In this document: positions 1-5,181 of the stretch, in pieces | Layout: every line of letters starts with the position of its first letter | How positions within the stretch are numbered: position 1 is the first letter of the stretch | Made by a program: the position numbers and the translations under genes | The notes under the pieces: generated by a model | Seen by the model: only the letters and a program-made list of their open reading frames with translations | Told to the model about the DNA's origin: nothing | Databases searched by the model: none | From: Candidatus Aminicenantota bacterium | GTDB lineage: Bacteria > Acidobacteriota > Aminicenantia > Aminicenantales > Aminicenantaceae | NCBI GenBank assembly: GCA_030614645.1 | Contig: JAUWTR010000160.1 | Location: 1 to 5,181, forward strand | DNA: 5,181 nucleotides | Direction of reading: 5' to 3'

Positions 1-494
1 AAGATTATCAGAAGCAAAGGATTTTAACTCTAGTATTTCCGCACGAAGACCCACTTGGTTCCGGAAACCATATCCTCCAGTCGAAAATCGCTATTGGTTC
101 TGGTGGATTGTTCGGAAAGGGGTATAAAAAGGGAACTCAAAGCCAGCTAAGATTCCTACCGGCAAGGCATACAGATTTTGTTTTTTCAGTTATAGGTGAA
201 GAATTCGGATTTGCTGGTGTTTTTTTTGCGATTTTAATATATTTTTTATTTTTATTCAGATTATTTAAATCCTTATTAGACTCCCGTGATAGGGTAGGAG
301 TATATATTGTTTTTATGGTTTTTATGATGATCATTGGCCAGTTCTTGATAAATATTATGATGACGATTGGGCTTTTTCCTGTTGCAGGAATACCATTACC
401 TTTATTGAGCTATGGAGGATCATCTTTGCTGACGAATTTTATTGCTGTGTCTCTAGTTTTGAATATAAAGATAAGGCGGTTTGCGAATGTTTAA
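1..494 (+). CDS. rodA: RodA (MrdB), SEDS peptidoglycan glycosyltransferase, C-terminal part
   Basis: This is the 3' part of a gene that starts left of the window; the frame is open from base 3 and ends at TAA 492-494, giving about 163 visible residues of a family usually 370-420 long. RodA is an inner-membrane glycosyltransferase that polymerises lipid II during lateral wall growth, working with a class B penicillin-binding protein and MreB/C/D. What I see: the periplasmic-loop sequence DYQKQRI near the left edge, then DPLGSG, QSKIAIGSGGLFGKGY, GTQSQLRFLP and RHTDF-FSVIGEEFGF, all typical of RodA rather than FtsW or SpoVE. Three hydrophobic segments follow, and the last contains the family signature GLFPVAGIPLPLLSYGGSS (about bases 369-425). 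An internal TTG at 108 could be mistaken for a start but lies in the middle of a conserved motif. No clear terminator follows, so read-through into the radical SAM gene 142 bp downstream is possible. Confidence 0.95.
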   Translation, partial: DYQKQRILTLVFPHEDPLGSGNHILQSKIAIGSGGLFGKGYKKGTQSQLRFLPARHTDFVFSVIGEEFGFAGVFFAILIYFLFLFRLFKSLLDSRDRVGVYIVFMVFMMIIGQFLINIMMTIGLFPVAGIPLPLLSYGGSSLLTNFIAVSLVLNIKIRRFANV

Positions 495-499
495 ATTAA

Positions 500-616
500 A
501 ATCCAGTTTAAAAAGGTTAAAGCGGGATTATGGATTAAAGATTAGGGATTAAGTAAAAGCCTTACTGCCATATTGCTAAGGAAGCCAGGGAACAGAATGA
601 CTCTTTAACCTGGATT
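500..616. repeat. Imperfect inverted repeat bounding the rodA spacer
   Basis: AATCCAGTTTAAA (500-512) is the reverse complement of TTTAACCTGGATT (604-616) at 12 of 13 positions, with 91 bases between. A competing perfect 9-bp pairing, AGGTTAAAG (514-522) with CTTTAACCT (603-611), uses the same right arm. The arms could form a long-looped RNA stem or be the ends of a small degenerate intergenic element. No target-site duplication or transposase is visible, so its nature is open. Confidence 0.5.
525..552 (+). repeat. Heptad tandem repeat, four GGATTAN-type units
   Basis: Four consecutive 7-base units can be read: GGATTAT, GGATTAA, AGATTAG and GGATTAA. The core GATTA is invariant; the first and last bases vary. 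Two further units of the same family lie at 3213-3226 in the next spacer, and the 12-mer GATTAGGGATTA is shared exactly between 540-551 and 3214-3225. Heptanucleotide short tandem repeats confined to intergenic DNA are known from several bacterial genomes, notably cyanobacterial STRRs. I infer that this is a genome-wide repeat family of this organism. Confidence 0.7.
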
Positions 617-625
617 AGTCATAAA
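597..625 (+). promoter_or_regulatory. Weak sigma-70-like promoter candidate before the radical SAM gene
   Basis: ATGACT (597-602) and CATAAA (620-625) each match the -35 and -10 consensus at four of six positions and are 17 bp apart. Transcription from here would begin only about 5 bases before the ATG at 637, giving a nearly leaderless mRNA, which would fit the missing Shine-Dalgarno sequence. Such matches are common by chance in AT-rich DNA. Confidence 0.2.
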
Positions 626-642
626 AAAATGTCGATATGCAT
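602..642 (+). repeat. Left copy of an inverted repeat flanking the radical SAM gene
   Basis: AAAATGTCGATATG (626-639) is perfectly reverse-complementary to CATATCGACATTTT (3278-3291). The similarity extends outwards with gaps: the blocks TCTT, ACCTG and TAGTC occur in the same order in both copies (602-642 here, 3275-3313 in the other). The core ATGTCGATAT is itself nearly palindromic around TCGA. The copy overlaps the ATG at 637-639. Confidence 0.6.
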
Positions 643-3204
643 AATACAATAGATAAATGGGATGAAGTATTAAGACATGTCCAGAAGCCAGGACGTTATA
701 TTGGGGGAGAGTGGAACGAGATAAAGAAAGATCTACGCAGTGTGAAGACTAAGGTAGCTCTTGCTTTTCCTGACCTTTATGAGGTGGGGATGTCCTATCT
801 TGGACAAAAGATCCTGTATCACATTTTAAATGCTAACGATTCTATCCTGGCGGAACGGGTATTTGCCCCCTGGATCGATTGTGAAAAAGAATTAAGAAAG
901 AGAACAATGACTTTATGTTCTCTTGAAAATAAGATCCCTATTTGTGCATTTGATATAATAGGGTTCTCTCTTTTATATGAGCTGAATTATTCCAATATAT
1001 TAACTATCCTTGATACAGGGAAGATACCGTTTCTTTCGTCAGATAGGTGCCTCAAATATCCTTTAGTTATTGCTGGGGGCCCAGCTGTTTTTAACCCAGA
1101 GCCATTAGCAGATCTGTTTGATGCGTTTTTAATCGGAGATGGTGAAGAAGCTTTTTTGGAGATCATTAAGATATTCGAAGAATTTAAGGGTAAAATCAAA
1201 AAAAAGAGACAGCTGTTGTATGAATTGTCAAGGATCAAAGGGGTTTATGTTCCTTCATTATATAAGCCTTACAGACCTGCCGGTTCTTTTCTGCAGGCTG
1301 TGAAGCCGGAAGGAAATGCTCCCTCTCTAATAAAAAAGAGATGTTTTTTCCCTTTAACTAAAGATTCGTTTCCAGAGAAAATAGTAGTTCCAAATATAAA
1401 AGTAATTTTTGAAAGGGTTGCGGTTGAAGCAGTGCGGGGATGCCCTCAGAATTGCCGTTTTTGTCAGGCAAGGACACTTTATTTCCCGGCCAGAGTTAAG
1501 GAGCCTGGAAATGTTTATAAAAAAGTTTTAGAAAGTCTCCGGAATACCGGATATGAGGATGCTTCGCTGTCTGCCCTCTCTATAGGGGATTACCCATATC
1601 TTGAAGAAGTTATGAAGTGTCTGATGGAAAAGCTGGAGGAAAATAAAATCTCTCTTTCTCTTTCATCTTTGAGACCGGAGAAATTAACTTCAGAAGTAGT
1701 GGAAAACATCCTTAAAGTCAGAAAAACAGGATTTACTATTGTTCCAGAAGCCGGTACAGAAAGGCTGCGGCGAGTCATAAATAAACATCTGAAGGACAGT
1801 GATATTTGGAAAGCTGCTGAGAATGCATTCTCTCATGGCTGGGAAAAAATAAAGCTTTATTTTATGGTTGGCCTACCTACAGAAAAAGAGGAAGACTTAG
1901 ATGGAATAGTTAACACAGTAAAGGAGATTATCAGGATTGGGTACAGAATAATGAAGAGGCCTCCTAAGATCAACCTCAGTGTAGCTTCCTTTATCCCTAA
2001 ATCGCATACTTCTTTCCAATGGCTAGGGATGGAAAATGAAAAAGACCTGTTAACTAAACATCGATTCATAAAGTCAGAATTGAAAAAATATTCTTTTGTG
2101 AAGTTTAAAGAGCATCCTTTAAAAAATGCTATTCTCGAAGCTGTGTTTTCTAGAGGGGATAGAAGGCTTACACAGGTGTTGATTAAGGCATGGAAAAAAG
2201 GAGCTCGCTTTGACGGCTGGAACGAGCAGTTTGATATCTTGGCCTGGGAGCGGGCTTTTGAATCTGAAGGATTGGATTTCAGCTGTTATCTTTCTAAAAT
2301 AGAATTGGATGTTGACCTGCCATGGGACCATATTGATGCTGGAATTAATAAAAGCCATTTGGCCAAAGAGCTAAAAAATGCTATGGATGAAAAAAATACG
2401 CCTGTATGCCAAAAAATCCAGTGCATAGAATGTGGTGGATGTTCGATCGGTTTATTAAAAGAAAAAAGCTTTGACAGAAAAATCCAAACATATGAACCAT
2501 CAATATTATATTATGGAAAAAAATCTGAAAGAGAAATACGATACAGGCTGAAATATTCAAAAGAAGAAAAGGCCAGATATTTATCTCATGGTGATGTAAA
2601 TAATGTGATTAAAAGGAGCTTTCGCAGAGCTTTGGTTCCGGTAAAGTTTACCAAGGGATTTCATCCTAAAATGGTTCTGGTTTTTGCACCAGCACTTCCT
2701 TTAGGTATGGCAGGAAAAAATGAAATACTGGAGTTCAGATCCGCATATGAATTTTCTGAGGATGAGTTTGTCTTGCATGTGAATGCTTTTGTTCCCTCGG
2801 GATTTAAAGTCATAGATCTTGAGAAGATAGAATTAAACAGACCATCGCTTAATGATGAAATAGAATATTTGGAATATTCGCTGGAAATTAGCCAAGACAT
2901 AATTAAGACCATAATGCAAATAAATATCCAGAAGAAGGAGAACTATGATAGGACTGATTATTTTGAAATAATGGAAAGACAAATAAAGAACTATAATGCA
3001 ATCCATAGGAATGAACTTATTAAGGAAATTAAAGTCGATAAGGCAGAAAATAAAGTTATTTTTATTTTGAAATTTACTTATAATAAATCTATCAAGCCCC
3101 AGGATATGGCAAAGGAGATTTTTGGAATCGAAAATCCGGTATATTATATGGCAAGAGAGAGGATTATTTTAAAGCCGGGGAATAGAAAAAGCAGCAAAAT
3201 GTGA
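637..3204 (+). CDS. TIGR03960-like radical SAM protein fused to a DUF2344 (TIGR03936) domain
   Basis: This encodes an 855-residue cytoplasmic iron-sulfur protein of unknown reaction. Residues about 15-200 form a cobalamin-binding-like domain (QKPGRYIGGEWN, LAFPDLYEVGMSYLG, IAGGPAVFNPEPLADLFD, IGDGEEA). The radical SAM core follows, with the cluster cysteines C269, C273 and C276 in RGCPQNCRFC, then SIGDYPYLEEV, SSLRPEKL, VPEAGTERLR (369-378) and GLPTE (412-416). A second cysteine group, C591-x4-C596-x2-C599-x2-C602, lies in the linker after PWDHIDAG. Residues about 632-845 match DUF2344 (YRLKYSKEEKARYLSHGD, FTKGFHPKM, ALPLGMAG). The two parts are separate genes in many Bacillota and fused in other phyla. 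ATG 637 is the only reasonable start: TAA 622-624 lies in frame upstream and the conserved region begins soon after. No Shine-Dalgarno sequence precedes it. Adjacency to rodA is conserved in many genomes; a link to cell shape or RNA metabolism is only inferred from that. Confidence 0.9.
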   Translation: MHNTIDKWDEVLRHVQKPGRYIGGEWNEIKKDLRSVKTKVALAFPDLYEVGMSYLGQKILYHILNANDSILAERVFAPWIDCEKELRKRTMTLCSLENKIPICAFDIIGFSLLYELNYSNILTILDTGKIPFLSSDRCLKYPLVIAGGPAVFNPEPLADLFDAFLIGDGEEAFLEIIKIFEEFKGKIKKKRQLLYELSRIKGVYVPSLYKPYRPAGSFLQAVKPEGNAPSLIKKRCFFPLTKDSFPEKIVVPNIKVIFERVAVEAVRGCPQNCRFCQARTLYFPARVKEPGNVYKKVLESLRNTGYEDASLSALSIGDYPYLEEVMKCLMEKLEENKISLSLSSLRPEKLTSEVVENILKVRKTGFTIVPEAGTERLRRVINKHLKDSDIWKAAENAFSHGWEKIKLYFMVGLPTEKEEDLDGIVNTVKEIIRIGYRIMKRPPKINLSVASFIPKSHTSFQWLGMENEKDLLTKHRFIKSELKKYSFVKFKEHPLKNAILEAVFSRGDRRLTQVLIKAWKKGARFDGWNEQFDILAWERAFESEGLDFSCYLSKIELDVDLPWDHIDAGINKSHLAKELKNAMDEKNTPVCQKIQCIECGGCSIGLLKEKSFDRKIQTYEPSILYYGKKSEREIRYRLKYSKEEKARYLSHGDVNNVIKRSFRRALVPVKFTKGFHPKMVLVFAPALPLGMAGKNEILEFRSAYEFSEDEFVLHVNAFVPSGFKVIDLEKIELNRPSLNDEIEYLEYSLEISQDIIKTIMQINIQKKENYDRTDYFEIMERQIKNYNAIHRNELIKEIKVDKAENKVIFILKFTYNKSIKPQDMAKEIFGIENPVYYMARERIILKPGNRKSSKM

Positions 3205-3212
3205 AAATAGCC

Positions 3213-3269
3213 GGATTAGGGATTAGATAAATCTGACGGTTTTCCCATTTTCCAATCTCCATTATCTAA
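3213..3269. repeat. Two GGATTAG heptads within a small inverted structure
   Basis: GGATTAG occurs twice in tandem (3213-3226) and belongs to the same family as the four units at 525-552. TTAGATAA (3223-3230) is matched by its reverse complement TTATCTAA (3262-3269). Between them, the minus strand reads as loosely periodic AGATTGG/AAAATGG units, so the element looks like a degenerate head-to-head arrangement of 7-8 base repeats. It starts nine bases after the radical SAM stop codon. Confidence 0.55.
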
Positions 3270-3274
3270 GTAAC

Positions 3275-3313
3275 ATACATATCGACATTTTATAGGACTA
3301 GTTCAGGTGAAGA
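3275..3313 (-). repeat. Right, inverted copy of the repeat flanking the radical SAM gene
   Basis: CATATCGACATTTT (3278-3291) is the exact reverse complement of 626-639. Further blocks GACTA (3296-3300 region), CAGGT (3304-3308) and AAGA (3310-3313) match the left copy in order with small gaps. The pair encloses the whole radical SAM gene, about 2.65 kb apart. This copy also sits roughly 30 bp upstream of the -35 candidate for the dehydrogenase gene, so it could equally be an operator-like site. Confidence 0.6.
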
Positions 3314-3319
3314 TTTTTC

Positions 3320-3349
3320 TTGACGGCGGCTAACCTTATTTATTACTAT
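3320..3349 (+). promoter_or_regulatory. Sigma-70-like promoter candidate for the acyl-CoA dehydrogenase gene
   Basis: TTGACG (3320-3325) matches the -35 consensus at five of six positions. TACTAT (3344-3349) matches the -10 consensus at four of six after an 18-bp spacer. The predicted start near 3356 would leave a leader of about 30 bases carrying the ribosome binding site. It is the best promoter match in the spacer but is unproven. Confidence 0.4.
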
Positions 3350-3371
3350 CAGAGCGGTTTAATTTAAATGC

Positions 3372-3378
3372 AAGGAGG
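3372..3378 (+). promoter_or_regulatory. Strong ribosome binding site that fixes a TTG start
   Basis: AAGGAGG is a full Shine-Dalgarno match and lies 6 bases before TTG 3385. No other start codon in this frame exists between the upstream stop TAA (3331-3333) and this TTG. The resulting N-terminus, (M)IDFSLTEEQ, is the usual beginning of acyl-CoA dehydrogenases. Confidence 0.85.
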
Positions 3379-3384
3379 AAAAAA

Positions 3385-4536
3385 TTGATCGATTTTAGTT
3401 TGACAGAGGAACAAAAGGCGCTCCAGGAGATGGCACACGAGTTTGCTGAAAAAGAAATGAGGCCCCAAGCGGCCAAATATGATAAAGGGGAAGAATTTCC
3501 CTGGGATATTATGAAAAAGGCCTTTGAAGTGGGGCTTATAAGCTGTGAAATTCCTGAGGAATATGGAGGTGGAGGATTAAATCATTTGGATACAGTAATT
3601 CTTAGTGAGGAACTGGCTTGGGGTTGTGCTGGAATGTATACCACGATAATGGCCAGTTCTCTTGCATTTACTCCAATAATGATTTTTGGAAGTGATGAAC
3701 AATAGAAAAAATATTTAACTCCTTTTACAAAAGAAGCATCGTTAGCTGCTTTTTGTTTAACTGAAAGAGAAGCTGGTTCCGATGCTGGGTCACTTAAGAC
3801 TAAAGCTGAAAAAGTGGGAAATGAATATATTATTAATGGTTCCAAGTGTTTTATTACGAATGGAGGAGTAGCTGAACTCTATATTGTATTTGCTTTATCA
3901 GCTCCTGAAAAAGGTACACGCGGTATGAGTGTTTTTATTGTTCCTAAAGATACACCGGGAATTACTGTAGGAAAGGAAGAAGATAAGATGGGACATAGAG
4001 CATCAAATACTGTTGAGTTGTTTTTTGAAGATGTAAAGGTACCCGCTGAAAACCTGCTGGGAAAGGAAGGCATGGGATTTGTGATTGCTTTGAAAACGCT
4101 GGATAAAACCCGGGCTCCGGTCGGAGCTGGTGGCTTAGGAGTAGCCAGAGCTGCGCTTGAATATGCTGTCGATTATTCAAGAACAAGGGTTCAATTTGGA
4201 AAACCTATTGCCTTGTTTCAGAAAATCGCATTTAAAATCGCTCAAACTGCAACTGAAATAAATGCGGCTCGCTTTCTGGTATGGAATGCAGCCTGGAGAC
4301 TGGATAAAGGAATGAAAGTTGGGAAAGAATCTGCTATGGCCAAGTTTTTTGCCTCAGATGTAGCTATGAAAGCTACAAATGATATGCTGGAGATCTTTGG
4401 CGGGTACGGGTATATGAAAGATTACCCCATGGAAAAGCTTATGCGGGATGCTAAGCTGCTTCAGATCTACGAAGGTACTAATGATATTCAGCGCTTGGTT
4501 GTCAGCCGTGAAGTGATTGGACCAATCAAGAAATAG
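3385..4536 (+). pseudogene. Acyl-CoA dehydrogenase gene interrupted by one in-frame TAG
   Basis: The product would be a 383-residue FAD enzyme that oxidises acyl-CoA to 2-enoyl-CoA and passes electrons to electron-transferring flavoprotein. All three family domains are present in one frame: the N-terminal helical domain (about 1-118, FSLTEEQ, IPEEYGGGG, SEELAWGCAG), the central beta domain with signature 1 CLTEREAGSDAGS (124-136) and NGSKCFITNGG, and the C-terminal helical domain with RVQFGKPI, EIFGGYGYMKDYPMEKLMRD and QIYEGTNDIQR. E363 of YEGT is the likely catalytic base, as in medium-chain dehydrogenase. Codon 107 (3703-3705) is TAG, where relatives have lysine (EQKKKYL). The peptide ending there would lack the FAD domain, and no good restart site follows. 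It is either a fresh pseudogene, a sequencing error or a gene with UAG read as an amino acid. Overall resemblance is to short/medium-chain enzymes; the substrate is unknown. No electron-transfer flavoprotein gene is in view. Confidence 0.88.
3703..3705 (+). other. In-frame amber codon inside the acyl-CoA dehydrogenase gene
   Basis: The reading is SDEQ-TAG-KKYLTPF, and the same frame continues with family-typical sequence for 276 codons to the next stop. Recalled relatives such as human medium-chain dehydrogenase have QQKKKYL here, so a single AAG-to-TAG change would explain it. No frameshift is needed on either side. Confidence 0.9.
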
Positions 4537-4551
4537 GTTTGAAGTCAATGC

Positions 4552-5118
4552 TTACTTAGGTTGATGGCATTGGGTGCAATCGATATTTAGATCAGCGTGA
4601 TAGTTTGATAAAAAAAAATCCAGATCTATAGCGACTTGGTTTATTGAGTAGACAGAGATAATATCCAGAATATCTTCCTCAAGGCTTGTTATAGGGTGCT
4701 CAATGACTCTGCCTATTTCCTCTCCATCGATGAAGAAAATAAAAGTTGGGATTTTTTGAATATTTTTTCCTTTAATATATGGCTCACGAGATTCCTTGTC
4801 TTTAGGTATTCCTGTGTATAAAGTCATGAAATAGGGATTGTCGACCATATTCATAATCTTAAAATACTCACTGACATGTTGAGCGCTGTCATGGCACCAG
4901 GTCCCTAGAAAAATCTCAATATTGACTGGAATATCAGATGTTTGAAGACCATATATAATTTCTGGATCAGGTGAATAAGCTGTGACAGTTTTTTGCCATT
5001 CAGGGAACCTGTTAAGTATTTCTTCTTTTTCTATTTTCCCGCAGAAATCTTCTATACCATAGAATAAAGAGGGAACAAATACGGTTAGTAGTAAAACAAT
5101 AAATCCCCGCTTGCCCAT
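4552..5118 (-). CDS. Exported thioredoxin-fold protein with a WCxDS motif and C-terminal CXXCH
   Basis: This encodes 188 residues. The N-terminus (MGKRGF, then a hydrophobic run to about residue 21) looks like a Sec signal peptide; C26 is not in a convincing lipobox. The thioredoxin-like domain covers about 55-155, with IEIFLGTWCHDS (67-78), the cis-proline loop KIPTF (122-126) and IFFIDGEEIGRVIEHP. The usual CXXC is reduced to a single cysteine, C75, so classical dithiol exchange at that site is not expected. WCxDS proteins of this type are known as uncharacterised 'thioredoxin family' proteins. A C-terminal tail ends in CTQCHQPK, giving CXXCH at 181-185, the form of a c-type haem attachment site. 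The start is ATG 5116-5118; an in-frame stop lies at 5143-5145, and no strong Shine-Dalgarno sequence is seen. The gene runs tail-to-tail with the dehydrogenase, 15 bp between stops. The periplasmic role is unknown. Confidence 0.85.
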   Translation of the reverse strand: MGKRGFIVLLLTVFVPSLFYGIEDFCGKIEKEEILNRFPEWQKTVTAYSPDPEIIYGLQTSDIPVNIEIFLGTWCHDSAQHVSEYFKIMNMVDNPYFMTLYTGIPKDKESREPYIKGKNIQKIPTFIFFIDGEEIGRVIEHPITSLEEDILDIISVYSINQVAIDLDFFLSNYHADLNIDCTQCHQPK

Positions 5119-5181
5119 ATAAAATTTCGCTTTAATATAGGTTCAGTGAGGCTAATCTTTTGTTTCTGTGAAGTATTCAGG
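5119..5181. other. Upstream region of the thioredoxin-like gene, cut by the window edge
   Basis: This AT-rich 63-bp stretch lies before the minus-strand start. On that strand it has a TATATT that could be a -10 element, but nothing convincing at -35. No gene is supported here. Confidence 0.4.

Larger units (their letters stand above)
495..636. other. Intergenic spacer with heptad and inverted repeats
   Basis: This 142-bp gap between rodA and the radical SAM gene holds no coding sequence I can support. It contains a four-unit heptad tandem repeat (525-552), an imperfect inverted repeat near its ends (500-512 and 604-616), and the first part of a motif that recurs inverted in the next spacer. 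A weak CCTTA/TAAGG pairing at 560-580 has no T-run after it, so I do not call it a terminator. Confidence 0.7.
3205..3384. other. Intergenic spacer with repeats and a promoter candidate
   Basis: This 180-bp gap separates the radical SAM gene from the acyl-CoA dehydrogenase gene. It contains two GGATTAG heptads (3213-3226), an 8-bp inverted pair TTAGATAA/TTATCTAA (3223-3230 and 3262-3269), a near-direct repeat TTTTCCCA TTTTCCAA (3240-3255), the inverted copy of the 626-639 motif, and a promoter and ribosome binding site for the next gene. There is no T-run after a stem, so no intrinsic terminator is called. Confidence 0.7.

Noticed and set aside
108..494. A complete small membrane protein starting at TTG 108
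   Set aside because: The frame is open to the left edge and the upstream sequence is typical RodA, so TTG 108 is an internal leucine.
560..580. CCTTA/TAAGG stem as a terminator after rodA
   Set aside because: Only five pairs with a poorly pairing interior and no following T-run.
987..2912. Several minus-strand ORFs of 60-85 codons inside the radical SAM gene
   Set aside because: They are antisense shadows of a strongly conserved coding frame with no recognisable protein features.
3310..3321. AAGA-TTTT-TCTT hairpin as a terminator of the radical SAM gene
   Set aside because: The stem is four weak pairs and lies over 100 bases after the stop; too little to support.
3368..3388. Six-codon mini-ORF, ATG CAA GGA GGA AAA AAT TGA, overlapping the dehydrogenase TTG start
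   Set aside because: It consists mostly of the Shine-Dalgarno sequence itself and has no ribosome site of its own; the overlap is better explained by chance.
3703..3705. Selenocysteine-type recoding of the internal stop
   Set aside because: The codon is TAG, not TGA, the aligned residue in relatives is lysine rather than cysteine, and no SECIS-like hairpin is apparent next to it.
3814..4536. A separate 240-residue gene starting at ATG 3814
   Set aside because: It is in the same frame as the upstream piece, begins in the middle of the central domain after signature 1, and has no good ribosome site; it is the rest of the interrupted dehydrogenase.

Overview
The window is a piece of an AT-rich bacterial chromosome (about 60-65% A+T judged by eye, not counted). 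RodA shows that it comes from a bacterium that makes peptidoglycan. The lineage cannot be fixed from the sequence. The pairing of rodA with a TIGR03960-type radical SAM gene is found in many anaerobic or deep-branching bacterial phyla. The secreted WCxDS thioredoxin-like protein recalls proteins of Bacteroidota- or Aminicenantota-like uncultured bacteria, but I hold that placement only weakly.

Layout from left to right. Positions 1-494 hold the C-terminal part of rodA, the SEDS peptidoglycan glycosyltransferase of the elongation machinery, cut by the window edge. A 142-bp spacer (495-636) carries a four-unit heptad repeat of the GGATTAN type inside an imperfect inverted repeat. Positions 637-3204 hold one long gene that fuses a TIGR03960-like radical SAM protein to a C-terminal DUF2344/TIGR03936 domain. 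A 180-bp spacer (3205-3384) has two more GGATTAG heptads, an inverted copy of the motif that overlaps the radical SAM start codon, a promoter candidate and a strong ribosome binding site. Positions 3385-4536 encode an acyl-CoA dehydrogenase that is complete and in frame throughout, except for a TAG at codon 107. On the minus strand, 5118-4552 encodes an exported thioredoxin-fold protein ending in a CXXCH motif; it converges on the dehydrogenase with only 15 bp between the stops. The last 63 bp (5119-5181) lie upstream of that gene.

rodA and the radical SAM gene form a recurring neighbourhood, in many genomes followed by ribonuclease G (rng) and rplU/rpmA. Here that order stops at the repeat-bearing spacer at 3205, and an unrelated fatty-acid or acyl-CoA degradation gene follows. 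The dehydrogenase and the thioredoxin-like gene share no evident pathway with each other or with the left half.

The observations most worth following are the in-frame TAG in an otherwise intact dehydrogenase (nonsense mutation, sequencing error or UAG recoding), the 14-bp perfect inverted repeat flanking the radical SAM gene, and the C-terminal CXXCH on a secreted thioredoxin-like protein. I saw no RNA genes, CRISPR array, transposase or phage gene.
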